The notes beneath the pieces are model-generated. The model did no database searches and was not told the DNA's origin. It worked only from the letters and a program-made list of their open reading frames with translations. Made by a program: the position numbers and the translations under genes. From JAJXWB01 sp037044955 (lineage in GTDB: Bacteria; Pseudomonadota; Alphaproteobacteria; Rhizobiales; Beijerinckiaceae): a stretch of DNA of 64,000 nt. The stretch spans positions 1 to 64,000 of the forward strand of contig JBAOHX010000001.1 of the NCBI GenBank assembly GCA_037044955.1. The letters are read 5' to 3'. Below are positions 17,656 through 26,591 of the stretch, piece after piece. Numbering within the stretch: position 1 is the stretch's first letter; each line of letters opens with the position of its first letter.

Positions 17656-18799
17656 ACTCGCACGGGCGGGCGCGGAGGCCGAGCGCGAGATCGCGCGCGT
17701 CATGCAGATCTGCAACGCCTGCCGCTATTGCGAGGGTTTCTGCGCCGTCTTTCCGGCGATGACGCGACGGCTGGAGTTCGGCGCGGCGGACGCGCACTAC
17801 CTCGCCAATCTCTGTCACAATTGCGGCGCCTGCCTGCACGCCTGCCAATATGCGCCGCCGCACGAATTCATGGTCAATGTGCCGCAGGCGATGGCGAAGA
17901 CGAGACTGGAGACCTATCGCGCATACGCATGGCCGCGCGCGTTCGGCCGCCTCTACGCGCACGCCGGCCTGACGGTGGCGCTCGCGCTTGCTGCAGGCCT
18001 GTCGTTGTTTCTCCTCCTGGCGGCGGCGATCTCCGGCGGTCTGGTCCGCGTGGTTGCGGGCGGAAATTTCTACGCCGTGTTCCCGCACAACCTGCTCGTC
18101 GCAATGTTCGGCGCGGCGTTCCCGTTCGCCATCGTCGCGCTCGGCGTGGGCGCGACGCGTTTCTGGCGGGAGGTTTCTCCCGCGCGCGATCCGCGCGACG
18201 CGCCTCTCGTCGCAAACGCGCGGGCGCCGGCGGCCGCGGAGGCTTTGGGCGATATAGCGACGCTGAAATACCTCGACGGCGGCCACGGGCAGGGCTGCAA
18301 CGAGGAGGACGACCGCTTCACGCTGGCGCGGCGACGGTTCCATCACCTCACGTTCTACGGCTTCCTGCTGTGCTTCGCCTCGACCAGCGTCGCGACGCTC
18401 TATCATTACCTGCTCGGCCTGCCGGCGCCCTACGGCTGGACCAGCGCGCCGGTCGTGCTCGGCGCGCTCGGCGGCGCGGGATTGATAGCAGGTCCGGCCG
18501 GACTGCTGGCGCTCAACGTCAGGCGCGATCCGATGCACGGCGATCGCGGACAGCGCCCGATGGACCGCGGGTTCATCGGCCTCCTGCTGCTCGTCAGCAT
18601 CACCGGCTTTGCCGTTCTGTTCCTGCGCGAGACCGCCGCCATGCCGATCACGCTCGCCCTGCACCTGGGCGCCGTGATGGCGTTGTTCGTGACCCTGCCG
18701 TACGGCAAGTTTGCGCACGCGGTCTACCGCTCGGCCGCGCTCCTGAAGTTCACGATCGAGAAGCGGCTCCCCAGCCGGCTTTCGCTGGGGGCGGACTGA
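17639..18799 (+). CDS. tcuB: TcuB-like iron-sulfur/membrane electron-transfer protein
   Basis: This 386-residue protein has two cysteine clusters near the start, CNACRYCEGFC and CHNCGACLHAC, which hold 4Fe-4S centres. Several membrane helices follow (LTVALALAAGLSLFLLL and others), with histidines that could bind heme (RRFHHLTFYGF). This is the TcuB architecture, which re-oxidises the TcuA flavin and feeds the quinone pool. It starts at ATG 17639 inside the end of tcuA. It is the last gene of the operon and faces the NPD-like gene 19 bases away. Confidence 0.87.
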   Translation: MPPLAELARAGAEAEREIARVMQICNACRYCEGFCAVFPAMTRRLEFGAADAHYLANLCHNCGACLHACQYAPPHEFMVNVPQAMAKTRLETYRAYAWPRAFGRLYAHAGLTVALALAAGLSLFLLLAAAISGGLVRVVAGGNFYAVFPHNLLVAMFGAAFPFAIVALGVGATRFWREVSPARDPRDAPLVANARAPAAAEALGDIATLKYLDGGHGQGCNEEDDRFTLARRRFHHLTFYGFLLCFASTSVATLYHYLLGLPAPYGWTSAPVVLGALGGAGLIAGPAGLLALNVRRDPMHGDRGQRPMDRGFIGLLLLVSITGFAVLFLRETAAMPITLALHLGAVMALFVTLPYGKFAHAVYRSAALLKFTIEKRLPSRLSLGAD

Positions 18800-18818
18800 C
18801 CGTCCGGGCAAGCCGCAA

Positions 18819-19823
18819 TCAAATACTTCGACGCGGCCTTCGCGCCAGCCTCGCTTCGAAATTCTCGCGCGCCATCTCGTATTCCTGCCGCGTCTGCGCG
18901 ACGAGGTCGTGCACCGACTTCACGGCGTCCACGCCCGAAACGCTGTGGCCGGCGCTCCAGACGTCCTTCCAGCGCTGTGGCCTGTTCTCGCGCGCTTCGA
19001 TCGATATGTCCTTGGCGATGTCGATCGCGCCGCGCGCGGGAAGATTGTCGGGATCGAGCCCGGCCGCGACCATCGACGGACGCAGCATGTTGACCTCGAG
19101 ACCGGTCAGCGCGCGCGTGGCGAGAACGTCGTCGGCGCGCGAGGCGACCAGCATGTCCTTGTACGCCTGTTTCGCCATGCTCTGCGTCGTGGCGATGAAT
19201 TTCGTGCCCATATAGGCGAGGTCGCAGCCCATCGCCTGCGTGGCGAACAACGCGGCGCCGTCGCTGACGCCGCCGGCGAGCACGAGGGGCCCGTCGAAGA
19301 AGGCGCGCACGGCGCGCACGAAGGCGAGGGGATTGATCCATCCGGTCTGTCCGCCGGCGCCCGCGGTCAGCAGCACCAGGCCGTCCGCGCCGGCCTGCAC
19401 GGCGCGCTCGGCATGGCGAATGGTGGCGACGTCGACGAAGACGCGCGTTCCGATATCGTGCAGCGGCGCGAGCACGGGCGCCGGCGATCCGACGGACGTG
19501 ATGACGAGTTCCGGCTTGCGGCGGACGAGGACGGCGAGGTCGTCCGCCAGTCGCGGATTGGTCTTGTGTACGACGAGGTTCGGGCACCAGGGCGCGGGCG
19601 CGCGGCCCGTCGCGTCGGCGGCGCGCGACAGGCGCGCGGTCAGATCCCCGAGCCAGGCGTCGAGTTCTCCTGACGTGCGGCAGTTGACGGTCGGGAAGGA
19701 GCCGATCACGCCTTCGACGCAGGCGGCCGACACGAGATCGACGCCCGACACGAGGAACATGGGCGCGGCGATCAACGGCAGCGCAAGCCGCGGTTGCAGA
19801 TCCTCGATGCTGGCGGTGGTCAA
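18819..19823 (-). CDS. Nitronate monooxygenase-like (NPD) FMN enzyme
   Basis: This 334-residue TIM-barrel flavoenzyme belongs to the 2-nitropropane dioxygenase-like family. Seen are LPLIAAPMFLVS at the N-terminus, the FMN-phosphate segment GAGGQTGWINPLAF and LAGGVSDG. True nitronate monooxygenases usually have GAGGHAG with a catalytic histidine; here the histidine is replaced by Gln (GAGGQTG). A different oxidoreductase reaction is therefore likely. NPD-like proteins such as IpdC act on CoA thioesters in steroid ring degradation, and this gene closes an acyl-CoA operon. That role is an inference from context. Confidence 0.85.
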   Translation of the reverse strand: MTTASIEDLQPRLALPLIAAPMFLVSGVDLVSAACVEGVIGSFPTVNCRTSGELDAWLGDLTARLSRAADATGRAPAPWCPNLVVHKTNPRLADDLAVLVRRKPELVITSVGSPAPVLAPLHDIGTRVFVDVATIRHAERAVQAGADGLVLLTAGAGGQTGWINPLAFVRAVRAFFDGPLVLAGGVSDGAALFATQAMGCDLAYMGTKFIATTQSMAKQAYKDMLVASRADDVLATRALTGLEVNMLRPSMVAAGLDPDNLPARGAIDIAKDISIEARENRPQRWKDVWSAGHSVSGVDAVKSVHDLVAQTRQEYEMARENFEARLARRPRRSI

Positions 19824-19880
19824 GGCGGCGCTCCCAGGGCTCGTTGCATCCGGTCCAGGGCGCGCCGCGCTTGCGCCTCC

Positions 19881-20708
19881 CTACATCAGGATGCCGCCGC
19901 CGCAGACCAGAACCTGTCCGCTGACATAATTGGATTCAGGCGAACAGAACAGATAGACGGCGTCCGCCGCTTCTTCCGGCGTGCCCGCGCGGCCGAGCGG
20001 CACCATGCGTTCGAGCGTCTGAAGAAGTTGCGGCTGCACGCCGACCTTGATCGCGCGCCCCTCGACGTCGATCGTCTTCTGCTCAGCCTCGATCGCCTGC
20101 GTCAGCCGCGTCTTGATCAGGCCGAAGGCCACGCAATTCACGTTGACCTTGTAGCGTCCCCATTCCTTGCAGAGCGTGCGCGTCATGCCCACCAGCGCCG
20201 CCTTCGCCGAGGAATAGCTGACCTGGCCCGCATTGCCGTAGAGGCCGGCGATGGAGGAGATGTTCACGACCTTGCGGAACACTTCGCGGCCGGCTTCCGC
20301 ATCCTTCTTGGCGAGAATGCGGATCGGCTCGGAGGCGGCCCGCAGAATGCGGAAGGGCGCGACCAGATGCACGTCGAGCATGGCCTGGAACTGCTCGTCG
20401 GTCATTTTCTGGATCGTGGCGTCCCACGTGTAGCCGGCGTTGTTGACGATGATGTCGAGGCCGCCGAGCTGCTCCATCGCCGCGGCGACGAAGCGGTCTG
20501 CGAAACCCTCGTCCATTACGCTGCCGTTGACGCAGACGGCCTTGCCGCCGAGCGCCTCGATCTCGGCGACGACCGCGCGCCCGGGCTCGTCGTCGAGATC
20601 GTTGACGACGACCCTGGCGCCTTCGCTCGCCAGCTTGAGCGCGATCGACCGACCGATGCCGCGTCCCGATCCGGAGACGAGCGCGACCTTGCCTTCGAGT
20701 TTTCTCAT
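19881..20708 (-). CDS. Short-chain dehydrogenase (3-hydroxyacyl-CoA dehydrogenase type)
   Basis: This 275-residue classical SDR has the nucleotide loop SGSGRGIGRSIA, NNAGYTWD, the active-site serine in NISSIAG, the Tyr-Lys pair in SYSSAKAAL and C-terminal NYVSGQVLVCGGGILM. It lies between the MaoC hydratase and the NPD-like gene in one leftward operon, so it most likely oxidises the 3-hydroxyacyl-CoA that the hydratase makes. I chose ATG 20708 because the nucleotide loop follows directly and a gap of 17 bases separates it from the MaoC stop. Confidence 0.9.
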   Translation of the reverse strand: MRKLEGKVALVSGSGRGIGRSIALKLASEGARVVVNDLDDEPGRAVVAEIEALGGKAVCVNGSVMDEGFADRFVAAAMEQLGGLDIIVNNAGYTWDATIQKMTDEQFQAMLDVHLVAPFRILRAASEPIRILAKKDAEAGREVFRKVVNISSIAGLYGNAGQVSYSSAKAALVGMTRTLCKEWGRYKVNVNCVAFGLIKTRLTQAIEAEQKTIDVEGRAIKVGVQPQLLQTLERMVPLGRAGTPEEAADAVYLFCSPESNYVSGQVLVCGGGILM

Positions 20709-20725
20709 GTTCCTGTCCTCGTAAA

Positions 20726-21143
20726 TCAGATGGCGACGACCGCTTCGCCGACGAGCTTGGCCTCGCCGTTCTCGTCCTTGGCGGTCAATGCAATGCGCGC
20801 ACGGCGCTCGCCGTCGGCCTCGAAGAGCTCGGCGACCTCGCCGTCGCAGGTGAGTTTGGCGCCCACTTGCGTGATGGCCGCAAAACGTGTCGAGAAGGAG
20901 CGGATGCGGTCGGGCGCGATGGCGTCTGTCAAGCGCCTGCCCGAGATATCCCATGACGAGCATCCCGTGCGAAAAGACGTCCGGAAAGCCGGACTTTTTC
21001 GCGAAGTCCGTGTCGACGTGAATCGGATTGTGATCGCCGGATGCGCCGCAATAGAGCGCGAGCCGGTGGCGCGTGATCGGCGCAAAGGACTTGTGGACCA
21101 GGCGCTGGCCCACTGCGATCGCTTGTCCTGATGAATGGGACAT
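20726..21143 (-). CDS. MaoC-type enoyl-CoA hydratase, catalytic half, +1 frame break
   Basis: The N-terminal part contains the hydratase-2 motif YCGASGDHNPIHVDTDFA followed by FSHGMLVMGYLG, with the Asp and His used to hydrate enoyl-CoA. At 20931-20932 one extra base breaks the frame. Removing it continues as LTDAIAPDRI to the stop at 20726, giving 138 residues, a normal single hot-dog domain. As read, translation would run into the SDR frame and make a false fusion. It sits 9 bases from the second MaoC-like gene; the two probably form a heteromeric hydratase. Confidence 0.83.
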
Positions 21144-21152
21144 GGCGGCCTC

Positions 21153-21596
21153 CTAGTTTCGCACGACGATGGAGCGGACCGTGTCCGCGACATGGGCGCC
21201 GGTCTGATTGGCGATGCGGGTCTCGACGTCGATGATCGTCAGCGCGCCGCCCTTCTTCTGGGCGACGCTGGTCACACGCGATTGGAACGTCAGCGTGTCG
21301 CCGACGACGACAGGCGCGTGATAGACGAAGCGCTGCTCGCCGTGCAGGACGCGACCGAGATCGATCTTGAGGGTTTCGAGAAACTCGAACGGCTTCAACG
21401 AATCCATCATCTCCAGGCAGAAGAGATAGGTCGGCGGCGTGGGCGTCGCCGAATATCCCGCAGCCGTCGCGGCCGCGGGGTCGCGATAGACCGGATTGGT
21501 CTCGCCCAGCGTCTCGAAGAAATAGCGCAGGCGACCGGGCTCGACGCGCGCCTGCACCGGCGTGAAAGTCACGCCCACTGCGGATTGATCGACCAT
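21153..21596 (-). CDS. MaoC-like dehydratase, N-terminal (FAS1-type) half
   Basis: This 147-residue hot-dog protein resembles the N-terminal domain of two-domain MaoC hydratases (PF13452 type): RYFFETLGETNPVYRD and ATPTPPTYLFCLEMM. It lacks the D-x4-H catalytic motif seen in its neighbour. In actinobacterial ChsH1/ChsH2-type enzymes a catalytic and a non-catalytic hot-dog chain pair to make room for bulky acyl-CoAs. The neighbouring gene supplies the catalytic chain. It starts at ATG 21596, 8 bases after the thiolase stop. Confidence 0.83.
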   Translation of the reverse strand: MVDQSAVGVTFTPVQARVEPGRLRYFFETLGETNPVYRDPAAATAAGYSATPTPPTYLFCLEMMDSLKPFEFLETLKIDLGRVLHGEQRFVYHAPVVVGDTLTFQSRVTSVAQKKGGALTIIDVETRIANQTGAHVADTVRSIVVRN

Positions 21597-21604
21597 GCCG
21601 CGCC

Positions 21605-22789
21605 TCAGTTCTTTTCGTACATGGTGACGACGCAGGCGCCGCCGAGTCCGAGATTGTGCTGCAGCGCGCGCGAGACGCCCTCGACCTGCGTGCCGCCCGC
21701 GGTTCCCCGCAACTGGCGCGTCAGCTCGTAGCATTGCGCGAGGCCCGTGGCGCCGAGCGGATGTCCTTTGGAGAGCAGGCCGCCCGAAGGATTGGTGACG
21801 ACGCGCCCGCCGTAGGTGTTGTCGCCCCTGTCGACGAATTCGGCGGCGCCGCCCTCCGGGCAGAGGCCGAGCGCCTCGTAGGTGATGAGCTCGTTCTGCG
21901 CGAAGCAATCGTGCAGTTCCACGACGCCGATCTCGTCGGGGCCGACGCCCGCCTTCTCGTACACCTGCTGCGCGGCGGCCTTGGCCATGTCGTAGCCGAC
22001 GACCTTCATCATGTCGCGGCTCTCGAAGGTCGAGGGGAAGTCGGTCGTCATCGACTGCGCCGAAATGCGCACGTCCGTGCGCAGGCCCTTCTTCTTCGCG
22101 AAATCCTCGGAGACGAGGATGGCGGCGGCCGCGCCGCATGTCGGCGGGCAGGCCATCAGGCGCGTCATCACGCCCTGCCAGACGGCGGGCGAGGCCATCA
22201 CCTCGTCGGCCGTCACTTCCTTGCGGAAGATGGCAAGCGGATTGTTGACCGCGTGGCGGCTCGCCTTGGCGCGCACCTTGGCGAATGTCTCGAGCTTCGT
22301 TCCGTATTTCTGCATGTGCGCGAGGCCGGCGCCGCCGAAATAGCGCAGGGCGAGCGGGATTTCCTTGGCGTCGATGAGGTCTTCGGTGACCTTGTCGAAC
22401 ATCTCGAACGGACTCGGGCGATCGTCGAAAATCGCGCCGAGCGCGCCGGGCTTCATCTGCTCGAAGCCGAGCGCCAGGACGCACTCCGCCGCTCCGGACT
22501 CGATCGCCTGCCGCGCGAGAAACAGCGCCGTCGAACCGGTCGAGCAATTGTTGTTGACGTTGACGACGGGAATGCCGGTGAGGCCGAGCGGATAGATGGC
22601 GCGCTGGCCGGCGGTGGAATCTCCATAGACGTAGCCGGCGTAGGCCTGCTGCACGTCGGCATAGGCGATGCCCGCGTCTTCGAGCGCGAGACGGCCGGCC
22701 GCGGCGCCCATTTCGTCATAGGGCGCGCTCGCGCCCGGCTTGGCGAACGGAATCATGCCGACGCCGGCGACAAGGACTTTCGACCCCAT
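21605..22789 (-). CDS. SCP2-type thiolase / lipid-transfer protein
   Basis: This 394-residue thiolase-fold protein is of the SCP-x/lipid-transfer branch. Visible marks are NNNCSTGSTAL with the nucleophilic cysteine, VVELHDCFAQNEL, NPSGGLLSKGHPLGATG with the catalytic histidine, and GLGGACVVTMYEKN. Such enzymes cleave 3-oxoacyl-CoA, or retro-aldol cleave beta-hydroxy-CoA when they pair with a DUF35 protein; no DUF35 gene is seen here. It is the first gene of the leftward operon behind the 22-bp dyad. A GGGAGG ribosome site sits 6-7 bases before ATG 22789. Confidence 0.88.
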   Translation of the reverse strand: MGSKVLVAGVGMIPFAKPGASAPYDEMGAAAGRLALEDAGIAYADVQQAYAGYVYGDSTAGQRAIYPLGLTGIPVVNVNNNCSTGSTALFLARQAIESGAAECVLALGFEQMKPGALGAIFDDRPSPFEMFDKVTEDLIDAKEIPLALRYFGGAGLAHMQKYGTKLETFAKVRAKASRHAVNNPLAIFRKEVTADEVMASPAVWQGVMTRLMACPPTCGAAAAILVSEDFAKKKGLRTDVRISAQSMTTDFPSTFESRDMMKVVGYDMAKAAAQQVYEKAGVGPDEIGVVELHDCFAQNELITYEALGLCPEGGAAEFVDRGDNTYGGRVVTNPSGGLLSKGHPLGATGLAQCYELTRQLRGTAGGTQVEGVSRALQHNLGLGGACVVTMYEKN

Positions 22790-22983
22790 GTTGACCTCCC
22801 AAATTTTCCGACTGGACTTTATATGACCGAGCGGTAATATACGGCATCGGAACAGGCTGTCAACGGCGGATCGGGCGCCGATGCGCGAACGAGAAGGGGC
22901 CCCGAAGACCAGCGGTTCGAGACAACCGGGCGATACAGCCCGCCGAACGATGCAATGAAAAAGACAATCGTAGGGAGGAAGGG
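22790..22983. promoter_or_regulatory. Divergent promoter with 22-bp dyad, probable TetR operator
   Basis: This 194-base region separates two oppositely transcribed acyl-CoA operons. At 22820-22841 lies an inverted repeat with core ACCG-AG-CGGT (22826-22835), flanked by TATAT on the left and ATATA on the right. Only one pair outside the centre mismatches. The core matches the ACCG(N2)CGGT style of operators bound by TetR repressors of acyl-CoA catabolism. A TetR gene ends the rightward operon (28212). I infer autoregulated control of both operons from this site, relieved by an acyl-CoA. Confidence 0.65.
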
Positions 22984-24183
22984 ATGACGATCATGAAGAT
23001 GCGCACGGCCCTCGCAGGCGCCGCCATCGCCGCCGCCGCAACGCCGGCGCTGGCCGGCGGAACTTACAGCACGGGCGCGTCCGACACGGAAATAAAGATC
23101 GGCCACACGACCGCCTACAGCGGTCCGGTCTCGGCCTTCGGCGCCGGCGGCAGAACGCTGGTCGCCTTCTTCCGCATGATCAACGAAGCCGGCGGCGTTC
23201 GCGGCCGTAAGGTCGAGATCGTCTCGCTCGACGACGGCTACAGTCCGCCGAAGGCGCTCGAACAAACCCGCAAGCTGGTCGAGAGCGACAATGTGCTGGC
23301 GATCTTCGGCGTATCGGGATCGCCGACCAACGCGGCCACGCAGAAATATCTGAACGGCAAGGGCGTGCCGCAGATCCTGATCTCGACCGGCGCCTCGCGC
23401 TTCAACGATCCCAAGGGCTTTCCGTGGACGATGCCGTTCTGGCCGTCCTACACGCTCGAGCAGAAGACCTATGTCGATTACCTCCTCAAGGCCAAACCCG
23501 AGGCGAAGATCGGAATACTCTACGCCAACGACGACTACGGCAAGGATCACCTCAACGGCGTGAAAGCCGCGCTCGCGGCGACGCCAGGCGCGAAGGCGAA
23601 GATCGTCGCGGAAATCCCGTACGAGACATCCGACGCGACCATCGACTCGCAGATGGTCAATCTGAAGGCGTCCGGCGCCGACGTGCTGGTGAGCGCGACC
23701 ACGCCGAAATTCGCGGCGCAGGCGATCCGCAAGGCCCGCGAGCTCGACTGGAAGCCGCTGCAATTCGTCGCCAATGCATCGAGTTCGATTGCGACCGTGC
23801 TGACGCCGGCCGGCCTCGACAATTCGACCGGCGTGATAACCGCCGCCTTCCTCAAGGCCCTCGGCGATCCCGCGTGGGCGAACGACAAGGACATCGCCGA
23901 CTACTACGCCTTCATGAAGAAGTGGAACCCGCAGGACAATCCGCAGGATTTCTACGCCATCGTTTCCTACGTCAACGCCAACATGCTCAAGCACGTCCTC
24001 GAATCGTGCGGCGACAACCTCACGCGCGAAAACCTGATGAAGCAGGTCGCCGCCATCAGCGGCGTCCACCTGCCGTTGCATCTGCCGAAGGTCGTGCTGA
24101 AGACGGATCCGACCGACCTCGCCGCATTCAAGGCGCTGCAATTGCAGCGTTTTGACGGCGCGCGCTGGGTCAATCTCGATTGA
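22984..24183 (+). CDS. Liv-type ABC transporter substrate-binding protein (no permease alongside)
   Basis: This 399-residue periplasmic binding protein has a signal peptide (MRTALAGAAIAAAATPALAG). Its mature start is TDTEIKIGHTTAYSGP-like, with the Peripla_BP_6 fold. GGAGG lies just upstream of ATG 22984; an internal ATG at 22993 is possible. It is followed directly by a CoA ligase, with no permease or ATPase gene in the operon. It must therefore share a membrane component, perhaps the Liv system at 34905-38435. The ligand is probably the acid that the next gene activates. Confidence 0.9.
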   Translation: MTIMKMRTALAGAAIAAAATPALAGGTYSTGASDTEIKIGHTTAYSGPVSAFGAGGRTLVAFFRMINEAGGVRGRKVEIVSLDDGYSPPKALEQTRKLVESDNVLAIFGVSGSPTNAATQKYLNGKGVPQILISTGASRFNDPKGFPWTMPFWPSYTLEQKTYVDYLLKAKPEAKIGILYANDDYGKDHLNGVKAALAATPGAKAKIVAEIPYETSDATIDSQMVNLKASGADVLVSATTPKFAAQAIRKARELDWKPLQFVANASSSIATVLTPAGLDNSTGVITAAFLKALGDPAWANDKDIADYYAFMKKWNPQDNPQDFYAIVSYVNANMLKHVLESCGDNLTRENLMKQVAAISGVHLPLHLPKVVLKTDPTDLAAFKALQLQRFDGARWVNLD

Positions 24184-24214
24184 CGACATGCAAGACAAGA
24201 GGGGAGAGAAAAAA

Positions 24215-25781
24215 ATGAGCACCACTTATGGACTGCATCGCGCGCTGCTGCTGAACCGCAATGGCGTTGCGATCAGCTTCGAGGGCCGCAGCCGGACATG
24301 GATGGAAGTGGGCGGCCGCGTCGCGCGTCTTGCCGGCGCGCTCCAGGCGCTCGGCGTCGGCAAGGGCGATCGCGTCGCCGTGCTGATGCTCAACCAGGAC
24401 CGCTACATCGAGCTCTATCTCGGCGTCGCCTGGGCCGGCGCGGTGATCGTGCCGCTCAACATCCGCTGGAGCGCGCTCGAGAACGAGGACGCGCTGCGCG
24501 ACTGTGCGCCGAAGGTCCTGTTCGTCGACGCCGCCTTCGCGGCGATGGGCGCGGAACTGGCGAAGAAGGTCGGCGACATGCGGCTCGTCTATGCCGACGA
24601 CGCCGCCAACCCGGTCGCCGCCGCCGGCGCGCTCGACTACGAGAAGCTGATCGCCGAAGCGACGCCCGTCGAGGACCGGCAGGCCGACGACGACGAGCTT
24701 GCCGGCATCTTCTACACCGGCGGCACGACAGGCCGTTCGAAGGGCGTGATGCTGAGCCATCGCAATCTCATGAGCAACGCCCGCAACATGCTGGGCGAAG
24801 GCCTGGCGTCGCAGGGCGGGACGTATCTGCATGTCGCGCCCATGTTCCATCTGGCGAACGCCGCCGCCATGTACCTGCATTTCCTCGCCGGCAATTCCCA
24901 CGCGGTCGTGCGGATGTTCACGCCAGACGCCACCGCGCAGGCCATCGAGAAATTCAGGGTTACGGAGACGCTGCTCGTCCCGACCATGATCCAGATGACG
25001 GTCGATCATCCCGGTATCGAAAAATACGATCTTTCCTCCCTGCGCGCCGTTCTCTACGGCGCTTCCGTCATCAGCGAGGCCGTCATGGACCGCGCCATGG
25101 CCCGCCTGCCGAAGACCCAGTTCTACCAGGCCTACGGCATGACGGAGCTCTCGCCCTGCGCCACCATCCTGCCGTGGAAGGATCACATCGGCGAAGGGCG
25201 CGCGAAGGGCCGGCATCGCGGCGCCGGGCGACCGACCTTCACGGTCGACGTGCGCATCGTCGACGCCGACGACAAGCCCGTGCCGCGCGGAACGGTGGGC
25301 GAAATCTGCGCCCGCGGCGAGACGGTGATGCTGGGATATTGGGAACGGCCGGAGGAGACCGCGAAAGCCGTCGATCGACGGCTGGATGCACACCGGCGAC
25401 GGCGGCTACATGGACGAGGACGGCTATGTCTATGTCGTCGACCGCATCAAGGACATGATCATCTCCGGCGGCGAGAACATCTATTCCGCCGAGGTCGAGA
25501 ATTGTGTGGCGCAGCACCCCGCCGTCGCGCAATGCGCCGTGATCGGCATTCCCAGCGACCAATGGGGCGAGACGGTGCACGCCGTCGTCATGCGCAAGCC
25601 CGGCGCGTCTGTTACCGCCGAGGAGATCATATCCTTCTGCAAGGATCGCATCGCCGGCTACAAATGCCCGCGCACCGTCAAGATACAGGACGAGCCGCTG
25701 CCGCTTTCCGGCGCGGGCAAGATCCTGAAACGCGACCTGCGCGCGCCTTACTGGGAAAACGCCAGCCGCGCCGTGAACTGA
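24215..25781 (+). CDS. Acyl-CoA synthetase (AMP-binding), +1 frame break
   Basis: One base too many at about 25367-25370 (GCCG) breaks an otherwise complete 521-residue CoA ligase. The first part has the P-loop FYTGGTTGRSKGVMLSH and the motif YQAYGMTELSP. After the break the frame resumes as DGWMHTGDGGYMDEDG, with the hinge VVDRIKDMIISGG and the catalytic lysine in GKILKRDLR. These enzymes activate a carboxylic acid to acyl-AMP and then acyl-CoA. I chose ATG 24215, which follows a GGGGAGAG ribosome site. It is the first catabolic gene behind the binding protein, so it likely activates the imported acid. Confidence 0.87.
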
Positions 25782-25795
25782 CAGGGAGACGAGAC

Positions 25796-26572
25796 ATGTC
25801 CATGGTGCTCAGCCGCCGCGAGGGCGCGGTCGCGATCCTCACGCTCAACAATCCCGAGCAATACAATGCGCTGGCCGGCGGCGTCCTCGCGGGCCTCGCC
25901 GCCGCGCTCGACGAGGCGATTGCGGACCCGCAGGTCCGCGCCATCCTGCTGACGGGCGCCGGCAAGGGCTTCTGCTCCGGCGCGCAATTCGGCGGCGATA
26001 CGTTCGGGCGCGGCGAGACGATCGGCGAGATGATGCGCGGTTCGATCAGCCCGATCATCGAGAAATTGCATTTCTCGCCGAAGCCGGTCGTCACCGCGGT
26101 TAACGGGCCAGCCGCAGGCGCCGGCGTCGGCATCGCGCTCGCCGGCGATCTCGTCTTCGCCGCGCGATCGGCGCGTTTCATTCTGAGTTTCGTCCGGCTG
26201 GGCGCAGTGCTGGACGGCGGCACGTCGCTGTTCCTGCAACGCTCGATCGGCGCGGCGCGCGCCCGCGCGCTGGCCTTGACCGGCGAGCCGCTCACCGGCG
26301 AACGCGCGGCCGAGTGGGGCCTCGTCTGGAAATGCGTCGATGACGCCACGCTGTTCGACGAGGCGCTTGCGGCGGCGCAACGCCTTGCGGCCGGCGCCCC
26401 GCTGGCGATGAGCGCGATCAAGAAGCAACTCGACGACGCCTGGACCGACGACCTGCCGAAATCGCTCGACGCGGAAGCCTCGGCGCAGACGCGCGCCTTC
26501 GTCACGGCGGACCTGCGCGAAGGCGCAGCGGCCTTTGTCGAGAAACGCGCTCCGAAATTCACCGGCAACTGA
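25796..26572 (+). CDS. Enoyl-CoA hydratase/isomerase (crotonase) family protein
   Basis: This 258-residue crotonase-fold protein has TGAGKGFCSGAQ with the oxyanion-hole region, PVVTAVNGPAAGAGVG and RLGAVLDGG. The second acidic residue falls at an Asp position (LDGG) as in PaaG-type isomerases; the first hydratase glutamate is not obvious. It may therefore isomerise or open a ring rather than simply hydrate. It starts 14 bases after the CoA ligase and is followed 19 bases later by a second ligase, in one operon. Confidence 0.87.
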   Translation: MSMVLSRREGAVAILTLNNPEQYNALAGGVLAGLAAALDEAIADPQVRAILLTGAGKGFCSGAQFGGDTFGRGETIGEMMRGSISPIIEKLHFSPKPVVTAVNGPAAGAGVGIALAGDLVFAARSARFILSFVRLGAVLDGGTSLFLQRSIGAARARALALTGEPLTGERAAEWGLVWKCVDDATLFDEALAAAQRLAAGAPLAMSAIKKQLDDAWTDDLPKSLDAEASAQTRAFVTADLREGAAAFVEKRAPKFTGN

Positions 26573-26591
26573 AATGGAACGAGGGGAGAGA

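Noticed and set aside
19881..21143. A MaoC-SDR fusion protein
   Set aside because: The joined frame is caused by an extra base at 20931; the in-frame MaoC end stops at 20726 before the SDR start at 20708.
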